Assembly (NCBI GenBank): GCA_946533175.1
Contig: CAMNBS010000001.1
Span: forward strand, 1 to 64,000
Direction of reading: 5' to 3'
DNA length: 64,000 nucleotides
Source of the DNA: an uncultured Clostridia bacterium
GTDB taxonomy: Bacteria; Bacillota_I; Bacilli_A; RF39; UBA660
The notes under the pieces are model-generated. The model did not search any database. It was not told the DNA's origin and saw nothing but the letters and a program-made list of their open reading frames with translations. A program made the translations under genes and the position numbers. Position 1 is the stretch's first letter; every line of letters starts with the position of its first letter. Below, in pieces: positions 44,537-52,911 of this stretch.

Positions 44537-44565
44537 ATTGTATCAAATATCAATATTTATGGCAA
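44537..44565 (-). promoter_or_regulatory. Promoter of the CbbX-type AAA gene
   Basis: Minus strand -35 TTGCCA (44560-44565), 17-base spacer, -10 TACAAT (44537-44542). Confidence 0.55.
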
Positions 44566-44570
44566 ATACT

Positions 44571-44592
44571 TTATCCACATAATTGTGGATAA
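44571..44592. promoter_or_regulatory. Two inverted consensus DnaA boxes
   Basis: TTATCCACA (44571-44579) and TGTGGATAA (44584-44592), each matching the DnaA box TTATNCACA exactly, 4 bases apart, centred about 50 bases before the AAA gene's expected start. No T-run follows on either strand, so it is not simply a terminator. Confidence 0.5.
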
Positions 44593-44614
44593 AAAAATAA
44601 GCCTTAAGCTTATT
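44592..44614 (-). terminator. Terminator after telA
   Basis: Minus strand AATAAGC, 5-base loop, GCTTATT and more Ts; it contains the telA stop codon. Confidence 0.7.
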
Positions 44615-45764
44615 CTTTTTCTTGAACATTGATTTCAAGTAATTTATCTTTAAGTTCCTTTTCAAGTTGTTCAAGTTCTTTTTCAGATTCTTGACGTTTA
44701 ATTCGTCCATTTTGGTGAATTTCAATAACTTTATCAATTGTTTCCACAATATCTTGATTAGTCTTACGAATCGTTTCAATATCCACAATTGCGCGTTCTG
44801 ATTCTTCAGCAATTTTAATTGAACCTTGTTTTAATGTTTCACTATTTTTCTTTAACATATCATTAGTAAGTTTTGATACAGCTTGTTGATTTTTAAGAGC
44901 TTTTTGGGCATTATTAATGCCAAGAGCAAGAACCATTTGATTCTTCCATAAAGGAATCGTATTTGTAATTGAACTTTGTATTTTTTCTACTAATTCTGCA
45001 TCATTATTTTGTAAAAGTCTTATTTGTGGTGCCATTTGAATAGAAATCATTCTAGTCGTTTTTAAATCATATATTTTCTTTTCTAAACGATTAATAATTG
45101 CTTCCATATCTTGAACCTTTTGTATATCTAAATGTTCTCCTGATTCTTCAGCTATCTTTTTTAATTTAGGTAGTTCAACTTCATTAAGTTCTTCTATCTT
45201 CTTTTCACCAGCAATAATATATAAAGATATTTCTTTAAAATATTCTAAGTTTTTTTCATACATAGTATCAAATAAATTAATATCTTTTAACATTTGTAAC
45301 TTATCTTTTTCAAGACCATTTTCTATTGTGCCAATATTTTTTTCAATTTTATTATATTTGGCAATTAATTTATCAAACTCTCTTTTAGCAGTGGAAAATA
45401 GTTTTTCTAATAAAGATCTCCTTTGATTATCATCAATAGCTTTATCAAAAGATTTAATTTCAGCAACTAAACTACCTAATAACTCTCCAACTTCACCAGT
45501 ATCTTTTGTACGAACACTTTCTAAAACAGTATCTGAAAATTTAGAGATTTTTTCTTGTGCAGGAGCACCAAATTGTAATATCTGAGTTTGATCATAAACA
45601 TTAATCTCATTATTGAACTTTTCAATTGCTTTTTTTTCTTCTTCGCTTAAATTATCATAATTAAGTGATTTTTCAATTTTAGCATCTGTTACTTTCTTTT
45701 CATCTACTAACTTTTCTAAATCTTCCTTTTCTTGATTACTCGTTTTAACTAATTTTAATTCCAT
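44610..45764 (-). CDS. TelA/KlaA-family toxic-anion-resistance protein
   Basis: 384 residues from the ATG at 45764 (GGAGG 6 bases upstream). No signal peptide; helical throughout with several coiled coils. Family-typical segments: YDQTQILQFGAPAQEKISKFSDTVL near residue 50, LFSTAKREFDKLIAKY, and VLALGINNAQKALKNQQAVSKLTN followed by a helical tail. TelA proteins go with tellurite or other stress resistance and are paired with XpaC in Bacillus (xpaC-yaaN). Here the XpaC-like gene is two genes upstream. The molecular action is unknown. Confidence 0.9.
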   Translation of the reverse strand: MELKLVKTSNQEKEDLEKLVDEKKVTDAKIEKSLNYDNLSEEEKKAIEKFNNEINVYDQTQILQFGAPAQEKISKFSDTVLESVRTKDTGEVGELLGSLVAEIKSFDKAIDDNQRRSLLEKLFSTAKREFDKLIAKYNKIEKNIGTIENGLEKDKLQMLKDINLFDTMYEKNLEYFKEISLYIIAGEKKIEELNEVELPKLKKIAEESGEHLDIQKVQDMEAIINRLEKKIYDLKTTRMISIQMAPQIRLLQNNDAELVEKIQSSITNTIPLWKNQMVLALGINNAQKALKNQQAVSKLTNDMLKKNSETLKQGSIKIAEESERAIVDIETIRKTNQDIVETIDKVIEIHQNGRIKRQESEKELEQLEKELKDKLLEINVQEKE

Positions 45765-45774
45765 TTTTTTCCTC

Positions 45775-46956
45775 CTATTTAAGACCATTAATTAAAGCAT
45801 TATATTCATTCATTTTAAGTCCTGATATTGTACTTGTTATTTCTTGTGGTACTGGAATACCTATTTTAGATACATCATATTTACCACCTGTTACACCCGT
45901 TCTAAATCCATATTTTTCCCAAGCAATTTGCTGAATACGATCATTTTCTTCAAAAGCTTTATAAAGAATTTCACCTTCTTCAGTAAAATACATATAGCAG
46001 TGATTATTCCATGATGTTGGTTTTGGATAAAGAATCCTGATTCGATCTTTTACTTGTTCAAATCCCTTTGGATTTGAATTAGAAAAATCAATAATACTCT
46101 TTTCATAATCAACAATTATTTTTTGAGTTCCCATACCAGCTCGTAAATATTCTTGAAATAAATCGGCTGGTGTAAAACGCATATTACCAGATTTAATATA
46201 CAACTCTTTTAGTTTTGGCATATTTGCCTTTACATTAGCTTCAGTTATTTCACCATGAGATAAAATACCAAGTAATAATCCATAGTAAGTAGCTCCTGGA
46301 CTAGATTTTACTGGATCAATTGATGAAATACCAACATTACCATATATATCATCAGAAACCCCAAGTTCGCTCCATTTTTTACCATTTAAGATATAACTTA
46401 CTAATTTTTCCATATCTTTGACATAATAAATTCCATCTTTTTCTTCCGCTAAATTATTAGCAATTAAGGCATCAACAATTTTATCCCAACTATAAAAAAC
46501 AATTGGCGTATTTAGAGTTAATCCTCCACCTAAAACAGTATATCTTTCAGCCTCTCCTTCTAGTGGACGTTGTTTATAATAGTCATAATATCGAATATCC
46601 GAAGTAAACAAAGCATCATATTTTGTAACATCTGGACTATTAATAGTAAATTTTTCTCCATTACTCATACGATTAATTATACTTTGATTACCTAATCCAA
46701 TAGTTTCACGAATTAAAGGACTAGATACTGTTTTACTATTACTCCAAGTATCAAAAACAACATTAAGTTTATATTCTTTTCGTAAAATTTCTAATACTTC
46801 CTCATCTTTTAGAAAATCTTCTTTTCCACCACCAGTAGCAACATATATTGTTGTTAAATTACTATTTAATACTTCATTACCAAAATTCTTATATAAAATA
46901 ATTGCCAGAATTAAAACAATTAATATAACAATACCAATTATTCGCTTTTTATTCAT
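45775..46956 (-). CDS. Membrane-anchored solute-binding-like protein
   Basis: 393 residues from the ATG at 46956. One membrane segment (~5-23) without lipobox Cys, then a long outer domain resembling periplasmic binding proteins: IYVATGGGKEDFL (~37), GLTLNTPIVFYSWD, VGISSIDPVKSSPGATYYGLLLG, and a C-terminal WNNHCYMYF. No permease or ABC ATPase gene is nearby, so it more likely senses or presents a ligand than feeds a transporter. It overlaps the XpaC-like gene by 8 bases. Confidence 0.75.
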   Translation of the reverse strand: MNKKRIIGIVILIVLILAIILYKNFGNEVLNSNLTTIYVATGGGKEDFLKDEEVLEILRKEYKLNVVFDTWSNSKTVSSPLIRETIGLGNQSIINRMSNGEKFTINSPDVTKYDALFTSDIRYYDYYKQRPLEGEAERYTVLGGGLTLNTPIVFYSWDKIVDALIANNLAEEKDGIYYVKDMEKLVSYILNGKKWSELGVSDDIYGNVGISSIDPVKSSPGATYYGLLLGILSHGEITEANVKANMPKLKELYIKSGNMRFTPADLFQEYLRAGMGTQKIIVDYEKSIIDFSNSNPKGFEQVKDRIRILYPKPTSWNNHCYMYFTEEGEILYKAFEENDRIQQIAWEKYGFRTGVTGGKYDVSKIGIPVPQEITSTISGLKMNEYNALINGLK

Positions 46957-47569
46957 CTTCATCACCACTTTCCAATATACTCTCATCATATCCATCAGAT
47001 TTAAGTATAGCATTATATACTTTCATTTCTGCTTCAGCATTAGCTATGTCACTTTGATATAAACTATTTAAAATTTTTTTAAAAGACTTATCGGTATCTT
47101 TGATAATCCGTTGGCCATCTTCCATAAACTTTTTACTATCATGACTAGTTAATTTTTGATTTTCAATTTCATCATATCCATCAATAATTTTTACACAAAC
47201 CGGTAAATAATAATCTAAGAATTTATTCGATGTTTTATTTTTCAAACCATTCTTTTCAATAAAATCAATTATTTTAGTAGTAGATTTATTAATCTCTTCT
47301 AAATTCTTTTGAACTTCACTACTCTCAATTTTATTAATCATTTCCTTTATATGTTTATTATTTTTTCTAGATACTTCAATTCTTTCTTTAAACGACAATT
47401 CTTTTTTTTCTTCAACAATCTTAGTTCCGCCACTAACAATTAATTCGGATGCCGCAAAAGATGCAACTCCCATTAAAAGAGCGGGTGGAAGAGCAAGAGA
47501 TAATCCAAGATAGCCAACAGCAAAAAAGCTAGCGCCAACAATACTTGATATTATATTTTTATTCTTCAT
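46949..47569 (-). CDS. XpaC-like membrane protein
   Basis: 206 residues. Two hydrophobic segments (~7-50, GASFFAVGYLGLSLALPPALL) at the N-terminus, then a charged helical cytosolic domain with NKFLDYYLPVCVKIIDGYDEIE (~115-136), the type of segment that marks the XpaC family (5-bromo-4-chloroindolyl phosphate hydrolysis protein). XpaC genes accompany TelA genes in many Firmicutes. The C-terminus is acidic (ESGDEDE). Only 1 base separates it from the VWA fusion gene. Confidence 0.75.
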   Translation of the reverse strand: MKNKNIISSIVGASFFAVGYLGLSLALPPALLMGVASFAASELIVSGGTKIVEEKKELSFKERIEVSRKNNKHIKEMINKIESSEVQKNLEEINKSTTKIIDFIEKNGLKNKTSNKFLDYYLPVCVKIIDGYDEIENQKLTSHDSKKFMEDGQRIIKDTDKSFKKILNSLYQSDIANAEAEMKVYNAILKSDGYDESILESGDEDE

Positions 47570-47570
47570 A

Positions 47571-49178
47571 CTAATTATAACCTCTTACCGTTTTAAAGGC
47601 ATCTAATAAACTATTCCGTCCATCAAATACTTTTCCATTCGATAATGAAGACATATCATTCAATTGGCTATAACTAGCATCACCAAAAGTAATAGAATAA
47701 ATAGGTATTTCTTTTTTTAGCTCATTATATCCTTTTTCTAAATCACTAAAAGAACCAATATTACCAACACCATCTGTCATAATAATAACTGATGAATTAT
47801 AATTATCATTTTCTTCTTGTAGTATCTTCATTGCTTCTAAAGCTGCTGGAAATAAAGATGTTGCTCCCATTAACGATTGTTTATTAATTTCATCTAATAA
47901 ATACTTCGTATTATTTCCTTTTGCACTCCAAGGCTTATTAACAGATGATCCAAATGCAATAACATCTATTTTATCTTCTTCCGTAAATTGAATCATACTA
48001 CTATTAGCTTGATCACTAAATAAATAAGCCATAGCATCTTTTAAATCATTAATTCCCTTTCCAGACATACTACCAGAATAATCTAAACAAAAAACAACAT
48101 GAACTGGTTTTTTTAATTTAGTTTGATATAAAAGCAACGCCTCTTTAATAACCTCATCACTAGGATACTTCACTGGAGAAATATACTTTGTTGTATCAAT
48201 TCCCCAATCTTTATTAAAAATATCACTTGGAGCATTGGTGGTTGTTCCACCATACCAAGTACGTCGTCCTAATTTTAATAAAGTTTCCTGTCCTTCACCA
48301 CTTAAAATAAAATCTTGAAGTTTTAAGAAAGCTTCTTTTTTCTTAGCATTTTTATTATCTATATATACTAAAGGTGAATCAGAAATAGTAACACCATCAA
48401 TAGGATATATAGCATATAATATATCTTTATTTTGTTTTGTTAATTCCTTATTAATATTAATTATTGATGCCTCATATGTAAAAGCTGCATCATAGTCACC
48501 ATTGATAAAAGATTTTTCAAGAAAGTCTTCATCTCCGCTTGTTCTCTTAAGACCAGAGAAAAAACTTTTCAAATCATTTTGTAGTGCAATACTTTTTAAA
48601 TCTTTACTAGTTAATACATCTGGATTACCCGCTAAAGTACTTAAAATATTTAAATAACTAGAGGCTCCACTATTAGTTGTTACAGGATTAGCCATACTAA
48701 AGGTTAATTTACCAGATTTAATTAATTCTAGTAATTCCTTCATAGTAACATTTTTACCAATTAAACCTAACTCTTTAGCCTTAGCTTTTTTTATTCCAAA
48801 AGTAACAGGTGTAATACTTGTTGACTTTAATTCACTTGTAGAAACATTTTTAATCATATTTAACCAAATAGAATTACTAGCCCAAATAGCATCATACTTT
48901 TCACCAGTATTAATCTTATCAACTATTTCTAAATTATCTGCATAAACAACTTGAACCTTAATACCATTTTCAGATAAATACTTTTTCATTGTTTCTTCTA
49001 ATACTTTATTTTCAGGAGTTGTTATTAAACTAAACGTATTATCACTATAGACATATTCATCATTATTTTCATATTTATTAATTATTTTATTAATTGTTTT
49101 TAAGATAAATGATGATCCAAAATAAATAATAACAATTACTATTAAAATTGACCAAAAATTAAACTTACTTTTATCCAT
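47571..49178 (-). CDS. Solute-binding domain fused to von Willebrand A domain, membrane-anchored
   Basis: 535 residues. A membrane segment (~9-28); a binding-protein-like domain (~45-335: ITTPENKVLEETMKKYL, YDAIWASNSIWL, NPVTTNSGASSYLN); then a VWA domain (~355-535) with complete MIDAS: Asp366-x-Ser-x-Ser in LDYSGSMSG, Thr in GATSLF, Asp in IIMTDGVGN. The VWA part should bind a metal and a protein partner outside the cell. It is the second gene of the cassette led by the LdcB-like peptidase. Confidence 0.88.
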   Translation of the reverse strand: MDKSKFNFWSILIVIVIIYFGSSFILKTINKIINKYENNDEYVYSDNTFSLITTPENKVLEETMKKYLSENGIKVQVVYADNLEIVDKINTGEKYDAIWASNSIWLNMIKNVSTSELKSTSITPVTFGIKKAKAKELGLIGKNVTMKELLELIKSGKLTFSMANPVTTNSGASSYLNILSTLAGNPDVLTSKDLKSIALQNDLKSFFSGLKRTSGDEDFLEKSFINGDYDAAFTYEASIININKELTKQNKDILYAIYPIDGVTISDSPLVYIDNKNAKKKEAFLKLQDFILSGEGQETLLKLGRRTWYGGTTTNAPSDIFNKDWGIDTTKYISPVKYPSDEVIKEALLLYQTKLKKPVHVVFCLDYSGSMSGKGINDLKDAMAYLFSDQANSSMIQFTEEDKIDVIAFGSSVNKPWSAKGNNTKYLLDEINKQSLMGATSLFPAALEAMKILQEENDNYNSSVIIMTDGVGNIGSFSDLEKGYNELKKEIPIYSITFGDASYSQLNDMSSLSNGKVFDGRNSLLDAFKTVRGYN

Positions 49179-49181
49179 ACT

Positions 49182-50033
49182 TTATCCTTTCATTATATAT
49201 GTAACGTAATATTCTTCATACGTAATACCTAGCTTATTAATTTCAGTAGCTACTTTTTCACCAACGTAACGAAAATGCCATGGTTCATATTTATAACCAG
49301 TTATAAAGGTTTTTCCTTCCAAATACCTTAATATAAACCCATATTTATATGAATTCTTTATAAGCCAAGCATATTCTTTCGTTCTTTCAAAATGAGCTTT
49401 AGAACTTGCTGTATTAATATCGCTTGCTAACCCAGTTTGATGTTCAGAGGTTCCAGGACGAGCCGAATATGTATCAGCTTTACTAACACCATCACGACTA
49501 ACATAACTATTATATAAATACTTTTGAGTAGCATAACTACGATACCCTGAAACGTTTCGAAGAGATATTCCATCTTTTTTAGCAGCATCAACCATTTTCA
49601 TAAAGAAAGAAGCAGCTTCTTTTTGCATTTGCCCACCACCATATTTTCCCGGCAAATTTACTAAGTTTGGAACATAATTACTTTTTAAAGTGTGATACTT
49701 ATTACATAAAACAAGTATTCCATCACTCATATCAGTATTTTCCATATTAGTATAAAAACTATGATCTAATCCAATATTAACATAAGTAATAATGGTATCA
49801 TCATTGTAATCACTATGAAGCTTTTTATAGGCCAAATATCGATCATAATATTTTTCAATATAATTAGCATTAACGATATTAAACTCATTACTATGTTCTA
49901 AATAAACTGGTTCAGCATTATATTGCATATTTACCTTTGTTTCTAATTGATGATATACTAAAAATTTCTTCCAAACAAAAATACTAATGAAGATAATAAT
50001 TAAATATAACAACAATAATAATATTTTTTTCAT
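49182..50033 (-). CDS. LdcB/VanY-type D-alanyl-D-alanine carboxypeptidase, membrane-anchored
   Basis: 283 residues. An N-terminal hydrophobic anchor (~4-20) and a C-terminal M15B peptidase domain: SGYRSYATQKYLY (~170), metal ligands in SEHQTGLASDIN (~198-205) and EPWHFRYVG (~251). It should trim stem peptides of peptidoglycan. A central stretch of ~100 residues before the domain is not recognised. It is the first gene after the promoter at 50064-50092, and its stop is 3 bases before the VWA fusion gene. Confidence 0.9.
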   Translation of the reverse strand: MKKILLLLLYLIIIFISIFVWKKFLVYHQLETKVNMQYNAEPVYLEHSNEFNIVNANYIEKYYDRYLAYKKLHSDYNDDTIITYVNIGLDHSFYTNMENTDMSDGILVLCNKYHTLKSNYVPNLVNLPGKYGGGQMQKEAASFFMKMVDAAKKDGISLRNVSGYRSYATQKYLYNSYVSRDGVSKADTYSARPGTSEHQTGLASDINTASSKAHFERTKEYAWLIKNSYKYGFILRYLEGKTFITGYKYEPWHFRYVGEKVATEINKLGITYEEYYVTYIMKG

Positions 50034-50063
50034 TTTTCTTTCCTTGAAACAACTTCACTATAT

Positions 50064-50092
50064 ATTATACAGAAATTTAGCATTTTTAACAA
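50064..50092 (-). promoter_or_regulatory. Promoter of the LdcB-VWA-XpaC-SBP-TelA operon
   Basis: Minus strand -35 TTGTTA (50087-50092), 17-base spacer, -10 TATAAT (50064-50069). Confidence 0.65.
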
Positions 50093-50103
50093 TAGTTAAG
50101 GGT

Positions 50104-50131
50104 ACAAAAAAAGAAGTATTAATATACTCCT
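50104..50131 (-). terminator. Terminator after rpsR
   Basis: Minus strand AGGAGTAT, 4-base loop, ATACTTCT with one G-T pair, then seven Ts; it overlaps the rpsR stop. Confidence 0.7.
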
Positions 50132-50345
50132 ATTTTGTATAAGGTAAAAGAGCAATAGAACGTGCTTTCTTAACTTGTTCAGCAATATGTCTTTGATGTT
50201 TTGCACATGCACCAGTTACACGTCTTGGTAATATTTTACCTTTATCATTAACATACTTTTTTAATGTTTCAATATCTTTATAATCAATATCTTTTCCAGT
50301 ACACATATAGCATACTTTCTTTTTCTTTCTAAAAAACTCTGCCAT
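50130..50345 (-). CDS. rpsR: 30S ribosomal protein S18
   Basis: 71 residues. [45 protein letters not shown] and IALLPYTK are characteristic; three Cys (in CYMC and GAC) are of the zinc-type C+ pattern. It binds S6 in the ribosome platform. It is the last gene of the rpsF-ssb-rpsR operon. Confidence 0.97.
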   Translation of the reverse strand: MAEFFRKKKKVCYMCTGKDIDYKDIETLKKYVNDKGKILPRRVTGACAKHQRHIAEQVKKARSIALLPYTK

Positions 50346-50359
50346 TATATCCTCCTTTT

Positions 50360-50848
50360 CTAGAATGGTAATTCACTATCACTAACTTCAATTTTTGCAC
50401 CAAAGTCAGCAAAAGGATCACTTCCATCACTAGCTCCTACGCTAGTATTTCCATCATTAGGAAATTCATAAGGGGTAGAATTATTGGAATTATCAAAATC
50501 TGTAGCAATACTATTGTCTTGATTTCTACTTCCACGTGTATCTAAAAATTGAAAGTTTTCAATAATAACATCAGTGGTATATACTTTTTTACCATCAGCG
50601 CCATCATAACTACCAGTTTGAATTCTTCCATCAACGGCAATCTGACTTCCTTTAGTTAAATATTTTTTCATTGTTTCAGCGCGGTTTCCAAAAGCAACAA
50701 TATTAATAAAATCCGCTCCTCTTTCTTCACCTTCTCGTTGATATGTTCTATCAACGGCAATACTTGTACGCATCGTAGCAAGATTACTACTAGTATAACG
50801 AAGTTCTGGATCTCTCGTTAATCTACCTATTAAAAATACCTTATTCAT
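50360..50848 (-). CDS. ssb: Single-stranded DNA-binding protein
   Basis: 162 residues. An N-terminal OB fold (~1-105: [47 protein letters not shown]) is followed by an Asn/Ser/Asp-rich linker and the acidic tip SDSELPF that recruits replication and repair proteins. It lies between rpsF and rpsR as in most Firmicutes, with AGGAG before the ATG. Confidence 0.96.
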   Translation of the reverse strand: MNKVFLIGRLTRDPELRYTSSNLATMRTSIAVDRTYQREGEERGADFINIVAFGNRAETMKKYLTKGSQIAVDGRIQTGSYDGADGKKVYTTDVIIENFQFLDTRGSRNQDNSIATDFDNSNNSTPYEFPNDGNTSVGASDGSDPFADFGAKIEVSDSELPF

Positions 50849-50865
50849 ATCCTTCTCCTAATTCT

Positions 50866-51153
50866 TTAATCTTCTTTTCTTACAACAATATGTCGAATAA
50901 TATCTTCTGAAATATTAGCAATACGATCAAATTCTTTAACAGCTTCCTTATCACAAGTAACTTTAAATAAGAAATAACAGCCATTATTGAATTTTTTTAC
51001 TTCATATGCTAATTCACGTCTACCCATATTAACAACTTCATTAATAGTAGCACCAGCAGCTTCTAAAACCTTCTTCATATTTTCGCATACAGCATTAGTA
51101 GCTTCATCTTCTAAATTAGGTCTTACAATAAACATAACTTCATAGTTTCTCAT
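50866..51153 (-). CDS. rpsF: 30S ribosomal protein S6
   Basis: 95 residues: RNYEVMFIVRPNLEDEA, GRRELAYEVKKFNNGCYFLF and the C-terminal IRHIVVRKED. AAGGAGGTG lies before the ATG. First gene of the operon, behind a structured leader and strong promoter. Confidence 0.96.
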   Translation of the reverse strand: MRNYEVMFIVRPNLEDEATNAVCENMKKVLEAAGATINEVVNMGRRELAYEVKKFNNGCYFLFKVTCDKEAVKEFDRIANISEDIIRHIVVRKED

Positions 51154-51215
51154 TATTTACACCTCCTTTTGGACTAAACGGGCTTATCGCCAAGGAGTAA
51201 TTTCTTACTCGCCAA
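51154..51215 (-). promoter_or_regulatory. Structured 5' leader of rpsF
   Basis: The ~58-base leader holds GAGTAA-GAAA-TTACTC and GGC-GATAA-GCC hairpins, followed by CCCG. CTCCTTGG in it can pair with CCAAAAGGAG, which contains the ribosome binding site. S6:S18 complexes are known to bind CCG-containing rpsF leaders; this one is a candidate by position and content. Confidence 0.5.
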
Positions 51216-51217
51216 AT

Positions 51218-51246
51218 AATATAACATAAATTACTTTTTTATTCAA
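51218..51246 (-). promoter_or_regulatory. Promoter of rpsF-ssb-rpsR
   Basis: Minus strand -35 TTGAAT (51241-51246), 17-base spacer, -10 TATATT (51218-51223) with TGT before it. Confidence 0.7.
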
Positions 51247-51331
51247 TAGTTTTAAAAAAATTCACAATAAATCTATTTTTAAACTAATTAAAAAAGTAAT
51301 GCCAGATAATATAACATTACTTTCTTTATTT

Positions 51332-52042
51332 TTATTTTCCTCTTCCTTTTTCAACAATATTATCTAAAATAACCATTTGAGCTTCAACAAGAGAATTAAT
51401 TTTTTCTTTCTTTAAAAATTCACGTAATTCTTCTAAATCACTTAATTGTACTTTTAATAATGGACGAACTCTTCCTTCCCCACGTATTCCACGTATTCCT
51501 CTAGGAAAATCACGAAGAGATATTTCTGCCTCAATACCTTTAAAAACCCCTTTATCATATTGTTCAACTGCTTTAACTACTATAATAGCATGATTAGGAA
51601 TAGTAAAAGATGGCAAGTATTCACTACAAACAATAATGTTTCCCGTTCCTTCATAGTCAAAATCTCCTTCAGCGCGAATTTTCATATCACTGTATGTTTT
51701 TTCAGCACCATCCAACTTTTCAGATTGAAAAGTAGAAAAATATGTATCTAAAGAGAAACGGCAAGCTCCTTTATATTCACTATCACTTTTGTAGCTACTA
51801 TCTTCAAGGCGGGTTACGGTTAATCCTTCACCATCAAAACTTGTTTCATTAACTTCGTTATATACTTCACCCCAATGATCAGAATTAAAGTGTCTTTTTC
51901 CTCCTGATACTGTCATTTGTAAACGTCGATGAGCAATAATAGCATCTTTAACAAATTCAGGTATTTCTAAACTATTATTATCAACGACAGTATTAACTCT
52001 TAATAATTTCTCTAATCTTGCAAGTTCATTTTCAACATTCAT
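51332..52042 (-). CDS. Protein of unknown function, ~236 residues
   Basis: I do not recognise this protein. It is soluble, without a signal peptide. Residues ~30-190 appear beta-rich with conserved-looking FRYEG-like segments (RHFNSDHWGEVYNEV, CRFSLDTYFSTF, GTGNIIVCSEYLPSFTIPNHAIIVV), then GIRGIRGEGRVRPLLKVQL, and it ends with helices. Three in-frame ATGs (52054, 52051, 52042) are possible; the ribosome binding site GAGAGG is 12 bases before the last and too close to the others, so the start is uncertain. Confidence 0.6.
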   Translation of the reverse strand: MNVENELARLEKLLRVNTVVDNNSLEIPEFVKDAIIAHRRLQMTVSGGKRHFNSDHWGEVYNEVNETSFDGEGLTVTRLEDSSYKSDSEYKGACRFSLDTYFSTFQSEKLDGAEKTYSDMKIRAEGDFDYEGTGNIIVCSEYLPSFTIPNHAIIVVKAVEQYDKGVFKGIEAEISLRDFPRGIRGIRGEGRVRPLLKVQLSDLEELREFLKKEKINSLVEAQMVILDNIVEKGRGK

Positions 52043-52067
52043 AAAATACATCATCCTCTCTACTTAT

Positions 52068-52096
52068 AGGATACAATACATAAATGTTTTAGTCAA
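52068..52096 (-). promoter_or_regulatory. Promoter of the ~236-residue unknown gene
   Basis: Minus strand -35 TTGACT (52091-52096), 17-base spacer, -10 TATCCT (52068-52073). Confidence 0.5.
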
Positions 52097-52128
52097 TTAT
52101 TATTCTGCTATTTGACATATTAAATAAA

Positions 52129-52839
52129 TTATTCTAAAACACTTCGACCAACTTGATATTTCTTATCATAAATAGTAACTTTTCCACTATTATTACAGAT
52201 TAAAAGTAAAATATCTTTAACATCTTGATAGCCATTATCCTTTATTTGTTTCATTAACCATTTCTTATCTTTACCAAAGGCTTTTAAATTGTTTTCCATA
52301 ATATTTCCATCAATAATTAAATTAGCTGTTAAACCGTTTTCTTTAATTTTTATATCTATATCATTAACTTTTACTGGAGCATATATTGATTTTGGTAAAA
52401 AAGTTACTTTACCACTTACTTCCATAATTGCATAATCTATTTCAGATAGATCAAAATAGCCATCTTCTCTAGCATCTTGTAATAAATCATTTAAATCAAG
52501 TTTTACTCTTTTTAACTGTCCCATACTAATTTTTCCATGTTCCATTAATACAATTGGAACCCCAGAGATAAATCTACGAGCTATAATACTTTTAGTTGTA
52601 ATAAATGAAACTAATAGTGAAACAAGCCCATATATACTCATAGCAATAAAAGCATTAAGCATTGTAATATCCTTATTTATAGTCATTTCCGCCGCTATAT
52701 TACCAAGACTAATCCCAATAACATAATCAAAAATATTTAATTGACTAATTTGCTTTTTTCCCATTATTTTAATAACAAAAAACAAAAATATTAATGAAGT
52801 AAATCCTTTAATAATAACATCAATTGTTCCATTAAACAT
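52129..52839 (-). CDS. DUF421 (YetF/YcaP-type) membrane protein
   Basis: 236 residues. Three N-terminal membrane segments (KGFTSLIFLFFVIKIMGKKQISQLNIFDYVIGISLGNIAAEM) and a cytosolic C-terminal part with GVPIVLMEHGKI and LLQDAREDGYFDLSEIDYAIME-SG-V-FLPK, the hallmark of the DUF421 family. In Bacillus relatives (YetF, YrbG, YdfR) take part in spore or membrane processes. It follows an unknown gene and has a weak GGTGATATT ribosome binding site. Confidence 0.9.
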   Translation of the reverse strand: MFNGTIDVIIKGFTSLIFLFFVIKIMGKKQISQLNIFDYVIGISLGNIAAEMTINKDITMLNAFIAMSIYGLVSLLVSFITTKSIIARRFISGVPIVLMEHGKISMGQLKRVKLDLNDLLQDAREDGYFDLSEIDYAIMEVSGKVTFLPKSIYAPVKVNDIDIKIKENGLTANLIIDGNIMENNLKAFGKDKKWLMKQIKDNGYQDVKDILLLICNNSGKVTIYDKKYQVGRSVLE

Positions 52840-52883
52840 AATATCACCAATATTATTTTGGAATTAATACAATTAATTATACA

Positions 52884-52911
52884 AAAAAATTCCTATATTA
52901 ATAGGAATTTT
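52884..52911 (-). terminator. Terminator after clpB
   Basis: Minus strand AAAATTCCTAT, TAAT loop, ATAGGAATTTT and further Ts; the clpB stop codon lies in it. Confidence 0.8.
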
